A model generated the notes under the pieces. That model saw only the letters and a list, made by a program, of their open reading frames with translations. It was not told the DNA's origin and ran no database searches. Below, in pieces: positions 12,401-25,000 of a stretch of 64,000 nucleotides of DNA; positions within the stretch are counted from its first letter, which is position 1, and each line of letters begins with the position of its first letter. The position numbers and the translations under genes were made by a program. The stretch comes from Centroberyx gerrardi (lineage: Eukaryota; Chordata; Actinopteri; Beryciformes; Berycidae): the NCBI RefSeq assembly GCF_048128805.1, contig NC_136008.1:13349072-13413071 (forward strand), written 5' to 3'.

Positions 12401-15400
12401 GTCTACTGTCAACATTGGTCAAGTGGTGTCCTGAGTTGTGGTGTAAATGCACAGTCATGCTCTGTTGTATTGTTTTATTGGCAGAAAATATAGATATGTA
12501 GAATATTGACAGTAATCCAGATAATATAGAAAATATGTTTCAGTAGCTACATCTAATGACATCAGATTAAGCACTCAAAATTGTTACAGTTGAGCGAATG
12601 GGTTTTATGCCAACAGCCACTTTTCACTTTTTCACTGTGACTGATTCTCATATTTGCACAATGTGGAGATAAGATGGCAGTAGCGATAGTTTGCCCAATA
12701 CAGCGGTGATAGCATTGCTTTTCCTCAGGTGTTGTTGAGCTGCACATCAAAGCCTGCAGGGTGTTTTGAGAGGAAATCAGACTCCGTTCTTTTTATAGCC
12801 AATTTCAGACTCCCTCTGCTGAGCAGGGGACGTGCCTGACACATGGGCACACACAGACACACACATACACACACACACTTAGACACACTCAAAACACACA
12901 ACCACTCAGCAACCATTCTCTGTTGGATTTTTTAAAAAGCGTTATAACAGGCAGGCAGGCAGCATCTTGATGGGAATCTGCCAGAAAATCTTTGAAATCT
13001 TCTTGGTCTGTAGCGAACCGCACGCTGTTTCAGCCCGGGGCTACCCAGTGAACACAGTCATTAGTTAACCACCAGATTGGCTATTTAAAGCCGAGCCTCT
13101 GCCTTACTGCTGGCCAACAGGGCCTATTTGACTTGGAAAAATCCAATAAGGAAAGAGTGGTCAGTCTTGTCAGGGACTGTGGAAAATGGAACAAAAAGAT
13201 AGATGACCTCAGGAGGGATGATTGATGAAGGAATAGCACGGAGGTCAGAGAGGGGGCAAAGAGAGAGGGTGAGGGGAGACTTGTTTTTGAAACGGGTGGA
13301 ATATGTTTGACATGAGTACATCATCTAACCAAACACATATGTGTTTTGAAGTACAACACGCAAGCACGCACGCACACTCACACACACTGTTTTCCTCTCT
13401 CTTTCTCTCTGTCTTCAGTCTCTTGAGGTTGTGTTCAGAGTGTGCAGAAGCAATTTGTGTACGGGCGTGTGTACGTGTGTGTGCTCACATAACAATAAAG
13501 TATGCATGCTGCACTGTATTTGTGTCCATTTGTGTGGCTTTTCGGGGGTGTGTATGTACATAAATCACTTCTTAATGCATTTCCCAGAAAGTGATCTGGT
13601 CAGAGGAAATGTTGTGACTCACCTAATCTGTGGCCCATCCGCATGACTCAGTCTAGAGTGGCCTCACCTCACACCTCCTGCTGGCTCAATCACTGATCCA
13701 CATCTGTCTCATTTCCTCTCTGCCACTTACACCCCCCTCTCTCACTCCCTCTGCCTCAACCCCTCCCTCCCTCTTTCCATTTCAACGGACTGCAGGTTTA
13801 CAAGGTGACTCAAGAAGCCGGGGGCAACAGAAAAGTGTGCCAGCGCCAGACGGTGTGACGGTGAAAAAGAAAAGAAGGCCAGGACGGCCCAGGAAGCAGC
13901 CGCTGCCCTCCCCTGTATCTCCCCCCACGCACTCCTCCACAGCTCCCCCTGTGTCATCGCCCGACCTCCTGCCGGGACACAGCCACAGCAGAGATGGTAG
14001 AGGAGTGGGAGGGAGAAAAGAGGAAAGAGTGGCGGAGAGAGAACAAGGAGGAGGCGATACAGTGCAGCAGGTGACTGAGTCAGTATTGCAGGCCAAGAGG
14101 AAGAGAGGACGGAAGAGGAAGCACAGCGATTCCCCCTGTCGTCAGAGGTAAACACTCAACTGCTCCACTCCAGCGCATACTATCGCACCTGAACTGGTTG
14201 ACTTGCATTGAAAAATACAATACAGCCACTCACCACTACTATATTAACACATGGTTTTCAGCACTGTGTGCTAAGCCAGTGCCTTTTCTCTCTTTCTCTT
14301 TTTTTCTCTCTATCATTCTATCTCTCTCTTCATGCCTTCTTTTTAGTGTCGGTGAGGATAAGCCAGAGTGTGACGCCCCCCCTGAATGTTTCGGCCAGTC
14401 AGAGCTTGACCCGTCTCCGTCCCAAACAGTAACCGTCCAATGGGAGGAGAGAGCTGATGTTCCACCCAGGAAGAAGTTTCTGAGGGCAGGGCTCTACTCT
14501 GATGATTACAAAACCACAGAGTGAGTTCATTAGACACTGGGTGGACAGAATTCGCATACTGCATAAGCATAATTTATTGTTCATCTTCTAAATGCTGTCA
14601 TGCATCTGTTTTGCAGTCCCCCCTCCCAAGCCCAGCAGGCTAGCAGAGAGAGTATGGAATACACACCAGGAGAGCGCGACTACAGCCTTTTGCCTGCTCC
14701 TATCCATGTTGGTGAGTATATGTGAATGTGCTGTCATTCCTGTAGCTGTTTGTAGTCTCTCCCTATGACTTCTAATTGTATCTGAAAGAGACAGCCCCTC
14801 CAAATTCCCCTTGTGTCTTCCAGGGAAGTACCTGAGGCTAAAGCGGATTGATTTCCAGTTGCCCTATGATGTTCTGTGGCTCTGGAGGAACAACCAGGTA
14901 CGGTTTCGCTCCTTAACACAACAACAGGAGGTCGGAGGTGACTAATACAGTCTAATAAAGCCAGCCATAACTTTCATAGTGTAACAGTTCTTGTGTAGTA
15001 GGGGGGATGCCAAGCTGAAGCCTCTTTGGAGAAAATAAAAAGCAAGTGTTAAGATGAGATCACTCTGGTTTAATAAATATGCACTGTACACATGTGTAGC
15101 GGGATGTAAACCTCATGTTGTTTTGTCACAGCTTCACAGGCAGCCTGCTGTGCCCCTGAAGAGGAAGCGGCACTACTGTGAGTAGTCAGCATTGGATGTG
15201 TGATGTTCAGGTTCAGTTGGGTCCGATCCATACTTTTATCTTACACCCTCTCCCTGTCTCTCTCCCTTTCTCTCCCTCTCACTCATTCACTCACTCACTC
15301 CCTCTCCCCCCCTCTCTCAGGCCGGCTGAAGGAGAAGACTGTATCCTCTCAGCAGGCAGTGGTGAGTTTGAGAAGAGAAAGATGTTCCATAGCATCGAAG

Positions 15401-16707
15401 GCTGTGCCCATACTAATCGTAACTAAAACTTACATGCATCCCTCCATTCGCTTCTTTTCAGGAGGAGAGCTCTAGCGACATTACCAGCCTCTTTCCTCAC
15501 CTCGACATGGATCCTTTGACCAGCAGTGAGAGGTATGGAAAGAACACGCACCCATTTACATTTCGAGCTAAACTATTGGATGCGCTAACACTGTTCTAAT
15601 GTCTATGGTAATGGCTAATGTTTCTCTCTGTGTGCCGGCCAGGAGCTTTGTGGTGAAGCACCATGTGTTCCTGGTGAGGAACTGGGAGCTGGTGAGAGAT
15701 AGACAGATCCAACTGAGGATAGAGAGGGAGAGGGAGAGAGAGAGAGAGGCAGAAGGAGAGGAGAGGGACACGCGGCATCTGTCCTGTGATGGAGCCAATG
15801 GGGACGACAGCCACATCAAGTCAGGTCCATGAAGCAAGTGTGTGTGTTAGTTTTTGTTTCTGTAGGTGTTTGTGTATGTATACGTGTATGCGGTTGAACT
15901 GTATACATTTTCATTTCTACTGTACATCTATATGGATGTCTTTTTGTGTCCTGTGTGTGTGCGTCTTTGTTTTTTGTGTGTGCATGTACTGTATATGTGC
16001 GTGTGTTGGTGTTCTGCTTACTGCCCGTTGTCCTCATATTTGGCTTGTCTCTCCATATCATACTCAGCAGTATAAACTAAGTGGTTTTCCAACCACAGAC
16101 TTTCAGCCTGCAGAAATGTTTCCCCATTTCTGTCATCTGCTACTGGTGTCCAAGAACCCAGCAGGAATCAGCTTTCCCCATTAACAATAAAACCACACTG
16201 TTTCCATCAAAGAGTCCCTGACTGATCACAGATAGAAGAGGGGAAATAAGGACACACACACATACACACACTTACAAATAGAATTGAACGGTCCTGCTGT
16301 GATCCCTTCCCTCCTGTACTGCCATCATTAACATATACTGTGTGACCTTTGACCCTCAGATCAGCCAGTGGGGGTGGAGGAGATGGTCATCAGCAGTGAC
16401 CCCCACTGTCAGACTCAGGACACCTCCAGCCCTCGCACTGCCAGCCCCCATGTGAGTACATGCTGAAAAAATGCAACATTTCCCACAGAAAATAAATGTC
16501 TTTTCTTTTAGCGATTCAATTTTCCACACGGATGGAAATCTGCAACTGCATTTAGTCCTGCATATTTGTTCACCACAGCCTACCAAAACCCAGAATAGAC
16601 AAGAGGAGGAAAGAGAGGAAGAAAAAAGAGGGGAAGAAGAGGTTTGCAGCAGAGAATTGAGGAGGAAACGGCTGAATGACTTACTCCTGACCCTGCAACA
16701 TTCATAA
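6477..16707 (+). CDS. ash1l: ASH1L-family chromatin protein lacking SET, bromodomain, PHD and BAH (SET-less paralogue)
   Basis: Exons: 6477-7130, 8050-12229, 13796-14147, 14347-14520, 14617-14711, 14824-14897, 15132-15177, 15321-15361, 15462-15532, 15643-15824, 16360-16451, 16579-16707; 6090 nt, 2029 residues, open throughout. ASH1L signatures in order: [15 protein letters not shown] (about residue 100); AT-hooks KRGRPK (about 698), KRGRPPK (758), KRRGRKPK (878), RRPGRPRK (about 1638); DSGIGTD degron (1041-1047); [11 protein letters not shown]; a Lys/His-rich run; [47 protein letters not shown]-terminal [13 protein letters not shown]. Human ASH1L (2969 residues) is a nucleosomal H3K36 methyltransferase. 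Here nothing encodes AWS-SET-postSET, bromodomain, PHD or BAH, and the introns around the missing parts are only 0.1-0.5 kb. The likely role is nuclear DNA or chromatin binding without catalysis (inference). The degron and AT-hooks also occur in SETBP1, but the sequences flanking the SET site are ASH1L-specific. Confidence 0.88.
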
Positions 16708-17216
16708 GCTAAGAGAGAGAGGTAAGTAGAGCTTCAGACAGAGCTGCAAGGTAAGAGAAACAGAGAGAGAGAGAGAGAAAGAGAGTCAGGGGAATGCATT
16801 ATTTGACTGACAGGATCTTGTCTCTGTGCAGGTGGGACCACTCCGGGAAAGGGACCAGGCCCACCATTGGACAGATGGACGGGAAGCGATGTCTCCACAC
16901 TACTACCACAGTAGTAGTACCACAGAGAACAAGGCAAAGATGAGAAGAGGACAGAAGGAAGAACGATGGCGAAAGAAAATGCATGAAAGACATCTCACAC
17001 ACTCGCAGATGAGTGTGTTGAACCCAGTGCTCAGAAGGGCATCACACCAAGGATGAAACCATGGCAACGCATCCTTTGTCCAAGTGGCGAGGGATGAGAG
17101 AAACACAGAGAGAGACTGTCCCAGCTGAAAGAAACAGACCAGCTCAAATGAATTTGCACTAGTGCTGGATGAAGAAGCACACTAAAGACTGCATGCTAAG
17201 TGGCCACACTATAAAT

Positions 17217-17250
<34 letters not shown>

Positions 17251-18850
17251 TTTGATCGCCCTTACTTTGGCACCTTAAGCAAACTGGCAAAGAGAGACAT
17301 TGCTCGGAGAGTGAAAGTGGACACATGGTACTCGACGTTTCAGCTCTGAAGTTTCCAAGAGGCGAGGAGCTTACAACCTGCTCAGAGGAACAAGAATGTG
17401 GGCCGGGCCTCAATAGGTCAAACTAGCACCCTCATTTACTCCTTTAGCTTTCAAAGTTACATCGGTCTTTATCAGTGCAGATGTGGGAAAGGACATAAGG
17501 AGAGAAGGGAGCCACTTAAAAAAAACTGTCGTGACAGTGTTATGGTCTTCTCCGCTTTACCAAGACAGCGTCTGTTATCTACCAGTGAATAGGCAGGGGG
17601 AGGGGTCGGACTTAGTGATAGCAGGAATTTTGGCATCGCTGCAATAGAATTTCTAATGAGGTTTTAAGAAAGAAAGAAGTTATTTTTGAAAATGGCAGAT
17701 TGAGTACTCTCTACTGAAGAAATCAACACAGTATATCGATGGTAGGAACGTTTATTGTTGACTATTTTCAGTATTGCTTCCCGGGGGGTGGGAGGGGGTA
17801 AAGTGTTTTTGTTTACTTCAGACTGCCTTTGAGAATGTTTCGCTCTTTGCTCCAGTCAGAGCATTGACAATCAGAATGTCTTAGGGGGAGAAGGAGAGGA
17901 GGAGAGGAGGAGAGAGGAAAGGGAATGAGAGAGAGAATTTACCCCTAATGCTCTGTAGAAGTGCCATGTTGTCTTGTGTATACCTAAGCGAAATCATGCA
18001 GTCTTTAAAAGCAATATCTCCTGTGATAAGGACTACATAAGGACTTCCTTTGTTGTGTTTTTTTTTTTTTAATTGTGAATATTTGGGGATTGGAGGTCAT
18101 TTTTCTGTACAGATACATAGTAGATTGTTCTCATCATAGGAGCATTGGGCTAATCCACTTAGTCAGCAGTGGAAGGAACCACAGCGTTTAGTTCCATGTG
18201 AATGTACATAGAGACAGAACCGTTTCCCTTCTATCAACAGTAGCGTGTAAAATTAGTATTATACATTACATAATACTATTGGGATTATACATAAAAGTTA
18301 ATAATCAAAGCCTTCATTTTACTAAGATGTTTTTAACAAATTATATAACTGACCAATATGATATATCAAATATTTCTCTTTAAAATTGACTATGATTGTA
18401 TATGAATTTTTTCTAGAATACATAATTTGTCTCTTTTTGGTTGAGTGTAATTTTTTTTCTATTGGTCAGACAATCAGTGATAAGTGAATTAGTTAGTTTT
18501 TTTCCAGTGTTAAATTCAGCTCTATTTCAGTAGTGAGGCTTCCAATAACAAGCCAAGAAAGTGCAATTTCTTTGACTGTTTACATACTGTATGTATATTT
18601 CTCTCTTTCCTTTTTTAACTAAGAGCACTACATTATTGCCAGTGGATGATTAACTTTATAGCAAAGGTACACATAAAGAGTTATTTATCTAGTTTGCATG
18701 ACATGTAACCTTTGCCTATTGCCTCTGATAATGTGCATCTGAAAAACAAAACTTCATCAAAAACAAAACTATTGTAACTCAACGCCATAGAATGTCAGTT
18801 CAACCTTTTGCCTCTATATCCATGATAATAAAAGCATTTTATGTCTACTA
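16708..18850 (+). other. 3' UTR of the ash1l-like gene with poly(A) signal
   Basis: No coding exon for a SET, bromodomain, PHD or BAH module is seen after the stop. An AATAAA at 18827-18832 is the probable poly(A) signal. The stretch includes a (CA)n at about 17218-17243 and A/T-rich sequence typical of a UTR. Confidence 0.6.
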
Positions 18851-19709
18851 CTAAACCCTGTGAACTAAGCTACATGGCTTCCTCATTGTTGTGTATGTGG
18901 AGGGGGGTACTGCAGTGACGTTAATTAGCTTGTGCTAACAGTGCTATCTAGTGGCGTGAGATTGAATATCTCACACTGTGTTGTCCTCCATAATGACCCA
19001 CAATGGAGGCCGCTATCAAAAGAACACTCCTACAAGATGGGGGAGGGCTGCAGCTCGCTCCGGAGATTGGTTCCCTTCGCTCTGCCCTCCGCAACATCCT
19101 AGGACATCCTGGGACCGGGTCCGGCCAATGAAATGACAGGCATCTCCATGAAGCATTTCCTGGGGACTTTAAAGGAACATAGAGTATAATAATAATTAAA
19201 AATGTTTATGGTCGTCTTTTTCACTTCCTCTGCCAGGACTGATCTGACAGATTGCTTCCTGTCAGATTGCATATTGCAGCAATAAAGGAAATGAAATCAG
19301 TTTAACATTTTCTGAGATGTCTTCACACATGACTTCCTGATTAATAACCTCAGCTATGGTCGGAACAACATGACTCAAACAGCTGAACAGGTTTGGTTTA
19401 TACTGATCATTTTATTTGGTGTATTTACAAACAAGCACATGCAGGAGCTGGACAGTGACTGACACTACAGGGGCACTGAACTATATGCAACAGTAAGATA
19501 CAGGGTTTGTCTACAGGGCAGGCTACATGACACCAGAGAGAGAGAGAGTTACAGAACCCACTGCTACACGCAGCCGTGCACACACACACACACACACACA
19601 CACAGATACACAAGTGAAAACGCAGATGTGCAGACACATGAATGTGCTCACACTCGTATCTGCGTACACTGCATACCCTGCCACACACTGCGATGCACGC
19701 TCACACATG

Positions 19710-19741
<32 letters not shown>

Positions 19742-21700
19742 GAACCCCAGATAGATAGAGAGAGACAGACTAGAGGGGTCAGATAGAGAGCTATACCTTT
19801 CGGAAACCTGAAGACCAATAAATAGTACATCCAATAAATTAACAGCTTTCAAACAAATGCATTTACACTATAATCTCACATTTGGAAAATACACTTAAAT
19901 CAACAAAAAAAGCATTGTTAACACAATAAAATAATGTGTAAACTGATACTTTAATCTTTTATCTTTATCTAGATTGCTGCAGACAGATAATCTCTTGTAA
20001 ACACCTAGGTATTATCCACTTGATGGCAACGAGATTGCAAGTTTATTGCGCTCATTAGATACAAGTTATGAGCACTCGTTTAACTTAATGCTACTCGCAT
20101 CATTTTCCCTGGACTGTTGCCATAGTGACAATAATCTCATGCTACATGGCATTGGCACAATAACATTAGGAAACCTTGAGGAACTGAGCCTTCCCTGACC
20201 AATCAATAGCGATACTTGAGCATGAAACTTTCCTGCCGAATTAAATGGAGGTATTCTAATGTCAACCGTTCCTGACCCGTTAAAGGCAGGCTCTTTTACT
20301 TTAAGTTTGACTTTTCAAGCCTCCTGTTGCTTTAACAGGCTTCAGGTGTGAACTTGCATGAGCACATTAAATTAAAACCATGACTTCATGATAAACAAAC
20401 GGCTTTTAGTTGTACATATACCTATATGCATAGTCATCAATACCAAATCTACCGAATAACTACCAAAATATATGACACAAACCAATGTATTGTATATGAG
20501 CATCATTAGAATCAACATATCACTTCCACAACTACCACTTCTACTACCACTATCATTACTATCAATGATTATGATAACCAAACATGGCAGGAAGGGTTAA
20601 GATAAATACGAAAGCTGAGGTACAACAGGTGAAGACCAGCCACCAAACCTGCAGACTTTACAGTAGCATTATACTTTACATACATCAGGGATTTTCCTTA
20701 CTGCATTAATTTTAAGTTCAGATAGTCTTGAACGTGAGCTGAGCATCGTTGTGTGAGGTGTTTACTTCACTTCAGCCTGTGTCTGTCTGTGAGGTTTTGG
20801 ACGAGTAGAAAGATTTAGCTACAGGATTGCTACAGCGGTTATAGCATACTGTTGTCTGATAGTAGGTTATCCTCTATATATGTGTGGGATAGATAAGATA
20901 TTTTGTGGCATTCACTCAAAGCATTCATAGCACAGTACAATGCATACAGTGTTTTAAAGGTATGAGGCTAAATCTTAACTATTTTGTGGATATGATGTCA
21001 AGACAATGGCAATATATAAAGCACACAGGAGGGAAGATACTGGATTCCATACTTAAACAAACACATACATCTTGCTGTTTGCATGTATAACGACCACTGG
21101 ATGTGTTCTGTGAGTTGAAATATAAGGAGAGCAGTAAAATAAAGTCTTCATACATGAATTTGCAATGATCCACATCCTCAATATGACCTCAGTGTTTAGC
21201 TGTCGTTTATGTTTCACTATCTGCTTTCTCTTGTTCATCTATCTTTCTATCTATCTTGGTAATATCAATCTCTATTCATATACCTATATATATTTTGTAT
21301 GTATATTTATACAGTCAAATATAGTAGCAGAAACATGTCAAACACACAGGAACCAGGCGATAAAGGTGAGAGGTCAATAGGGGTGGAAGGTCAATAGAAC
21401 ACAGAACACAGCTACAGGTCACTACATTACTACGCAGTACGCAACAGGAGCTACGGCCCAGTACTCTAACATGGCTTTCTCCACTCGACAGCCTGCTAGC
21501 CAAGACTCTACTGCTGACGGCTAGAAATATTAACGTGGCTACAACCAGGCTATCGATTGTCACCTCCTCACAGTAGCCAGCTGCTGATCTGAAAGCATTT
21601 GGATCTGCTAAAGCAACACAGTGGTTCATCCACGCCATTCCCTTGTGGTCACTTTCAGATCAGCGGCTGACAAGGAAAGCAGACGGTGAAAGAAGGACAT
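18851..21700. other. region between convergent genes; possibly rusc1 3' UTR in part
   Basis: No coding exons are visible. An inverted AATAAA (plus-strand TTTATT, 19411-19416) could end a long rusc1 3' UTR. A second inverted signal at 22054-22059 would give a very short one. (CA)n repeats lie at about 19579-19605 and 19708-19737. A GC-richer block at 18990-19150 has no assignment. Confidence 0.45.
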
Positions 21701-21988
21701 TTAAAGGGATACATCACTCCAAGATAGATCAAAGATGAGGTCTTCCCCTCAGACATGGTATAAATTTGACTTGAGTCATTATTTCACACCATCTGCTGTA
21801 TTCCTGCTGCTAAAATCCATCAGTTTAATGCTACCAAATTGGATGGATCATGATGGAAAAAAATCATTCCCATATGTTCGTAAGGGAGAGAGGGTTGCAG
21901 ATTGCTCCTGATGCTAATAAAGCAGAACAGATGGTGCTATGTACTCAACTCAAACTCTAACCAAGCCGGCGTGAGCTATCCCTTTCAG
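21701..21988. repeat. MITE-like element with TTAAAGGGATA-type ends
   Basis: The left end TTAAAGGGATACATCACTCC (21701-21720) is matched by an inverted right end, CTGAAAGGGATAGCTCACG when read on the minus strand from 21988. This resembles the abundant TTAA-targeting (piggyBac-type) non-autonomous elements of fish. The right TTAA is degenerate, so family placement is tentative. Confidence 0.45.
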
Positions 21989-22084
21989 AGTAGTGGCGCC
22001 TCACCATAACCTCTCACTATTTGCCTAAAATGCTTTTTTGTTGTTGTTTTTCATTTATTGAGAGCAGCGATTATGATGCCGAAG

Positions 22085-25000
22085 TCACATGATGAGGGAG
22101 GTGTAGCCAATAGGTACCAGCCCCTCTATGTCTCCCTGACGACAGCGAATCCAGTCTTGGTCAACGCCTCCTAAAACCACGAGCTCCTCCCCTTTGCAGA
22201 AGCTGAGCTCCGACCCCGCTCCAGTGTGGTCACACAGCGTCCGTACTGACCTGGGGAGACAGCAGAGTTTCAGCCAACATCACCAACACTTACACCAACC
22301 ACAAACAAGAAAACATGTCATCCCCAGCAAATGACACAGGCAGCCCTTGAATCAATCAACCCTCAAGTTCAATCAAAATCAAACTGGTGGTGTAGCAGTT
22401 ATGGTCTCTCTAAAAAAAATTTAATTTTGAGCTTAAATTCTAGCGTCCCCATCAGGCCAATCGTAATTTTTAAAATGTGCCATCCCCCCAAGTTTAATCA
22501 AAATTGGACCAGTGCTCTCTGAGATATCATGTTGGAGTTAACACTTTTGATCTTTAATTATAGCGCCCCCATTAGGCCAATCAGTGTAATTTGTGAGGAT
22601 AGCTGGATTTGTGTAGCAACTTTCATGTCAATCTGACTTATGGTATACTTACGGTGTATGAGTTGGGGCCTTTCAAAGTTTGAAATGTTGACCTTTAATT
22701 ATAGCACCCCCATTAGGCCAATCAGTGTAATTTGTGAGGATAGCTGGATTTGTGTAGCAACTTTCATGTCAATCTGACTTATGGTATACTTACGGTGTAT
22801 GAGTTGGGGCCTTTCAAAGTTTGAAATGTTGACCTTTAATTATAGCACCCCCATTTGGCCAAATAGTGAAATGCTTTTAAACATCAGAACACAGTGCCAA
22901 ACTGCATCATCCCTCAAGGTTTTGTCAAAATCAGATTAGCGGTGTGAGATATCACCTGAGATACCACATTCGATAAACAGAAGGACAGATAGAAGGACAA
23001 AGCCCAATCTACAGTCCCCACCCAAATCCTGATTTCATTATGTGAGCGTCAACAACATCAAAAGGCGCCCTTCATATCACCATCACCATCATCCCGTGTG
23101 TGTTGTACCTGAGTGGTCTGGGTTTGTCCCTCATCTCCAGTGTCTCCACCTCTCTCTCCGTCTCTGGCTCACTCTCTCCCTGCGGCTCTGCTGCCCTCCT
23201 CATCGTCGGGGTGGAGCTGCTGCTCACCATCCGGGTCAGCGCTGTGACCCCAGGAGCCAACCACTGAGACGGACGCCTGCAGAGAGAGACAGAGACAGAG
23301 CGAGAGAGGGAAAGACAGAGAGAGAGAGTGAGACAGAGGAATCACAGACACTTATGACAGTTACCTTTCAAGCAACAGAGCAGTGGTTTTCTATTTTGTG
23401 CCATCGTGACTCAAGAGTATCCAGGTTTTCATTCTGACCTGCTGTAGTGTTTGGTCAGAATGAAAACCTGGACACTCTGGGGTCACGATGAAACCACTGC
23501 AGCGTACATGAATATACTTTGCATCAGCTAACCTGGTTGGTGGTATGTGACCTGACGGGCTGTTGGGGCTTTTAGAGGCTCCAAAGAGCCGGCCCAGACC
23601 CCAGGGGACTGGAGCACCGCTGTTGACCCGAGGGAAGTCGCTCCCTGCCTGGACCTGGAGCTCCGGCAGGTCCCTCTTCATCCCCTCCTTTTTCTGGCTC
23701 AGCTCAACCAGGTTCTGGCTCAGCCGGCCTCCCCAGCGCACCATTGCCCCCCATCCCTGCTGGATCACCTATATATAAAAAAAAAAAGAGTGAGAGCGCT
23801 GCAGGGACACACTCGCATACATGACTACAACCACTGAAGAGGCACGGAAAGGTGAATACCTGTCCTGCCTGCTGAGCAAGGCTGTCCTCCTCAACACTAG
23901 GGGGAGGTAACTCTCCGATTTCCTTCTCCTGTACCCACAACAGCTGAGGACTTGTCTGCCCGAGGCTGACTGGGGTCTTGTTGCTCAGGTTGCTATTCGA
24001 TGATTCCCCTGACCCTCCGTTCATCTGATTGGCCGAGGGTGAGGAGCCTGCATTATCATTGGCCGCCTCGGGCTCTGGGCTTCTAAAGTCCACTTCTGAT
24101 AGGCTCTCGAGGTAGCTGCTGTCCCGGGCCTTGGAGAGGGACCCGCTGGGTGAGAGCCTGAATCCTACATCCTGACTGGGTGGACTGGGGATCTCTGGGC
24201 TGTGACTGTCTGGCTCTAAATGGTGGTGCTGGAAGAGCAGGTCGAGGTTAAAGGTCAGCAGGCTGAGGGGCTGCAGCAGGAGGAGCAGCTCCTCGAACAG
24301 AGGCTGGCAGGTGGTCAACGACAGACGCATAAAGGAGGATGGACGGTAGTACGTCTCCAGCACATCTGACAGAAAGACAGATCACTCTTATTTACAAGCA
24401 TGTTCACAACGATGACATGAACATGAATCATGATGGAAGTGGCAGGAACTTACCGCCGCAAAACTGAAGGTGAGACAGCCAGAAATCAAGAAGCTTGGTA
24501 CTGAAAGACAGAGAAAGACGATTAACCAGGTGAGAAGAGGAATACTGAGGATACATAGAGGATGTGTGTGGAGAAATGAGAATATGAGTGCAATAAACTG
24601 ATGAAATCACATTTTTAAACTATTGCAACACCTTCCTTGCTATCAGTAAAGGCCAGGGAGGAATAAGAGCCAAGACTTACTTGAGCAGGCCGAGGAGGAA
24701 GGCGTTGAACCTGTGTTTGCTCTGTTTGAGCTGGGGCAGCTCTCCAACTCTGACTTGTAGGTTGTACAAGGCCTGGGTTTTAGGACCTTGAGAAACGGGT
24801 GGAGAGGATGAAGAGAAAATACATAGAGAGAGAGAGAGAGAGATGAGGAGGGGAAATTACAGAGGTGAGAAGAAAAAAAATAACAGTGAGGCTTTGGCAC
24901 TCGAAGGCCAATCAATATCCATATCCTTTTGTTCACTTTATTCGGCATTTTCAGACACTGAAAGCTGAAGTATTGAGTGATGATGTGGAAAGGTGAGAGA

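Noticed and set aside
6477-16707. Identity as SETBP1
   Set aside because: The AT-hooks and DSGIGTD suit both families, but [30 protein letters not shown] and [13 protein letters not shown] are ASH1L sequences, and the neighbours dap3, rusc1 and fdps are ASH1L's.
16708-22084. Hidden SET/bromodomain/PHD/BAH exons downstream
   Set aside because: No open frame here carries the expected motifs (for example NHSCDPN, YDYNF), and a poly(A) signal occurs at 18827.
22441-22990. CRISPR-like direct repeats
   Set aside because: Units are 141 bp, contiguous and without spacers, in a vertebrate intron.
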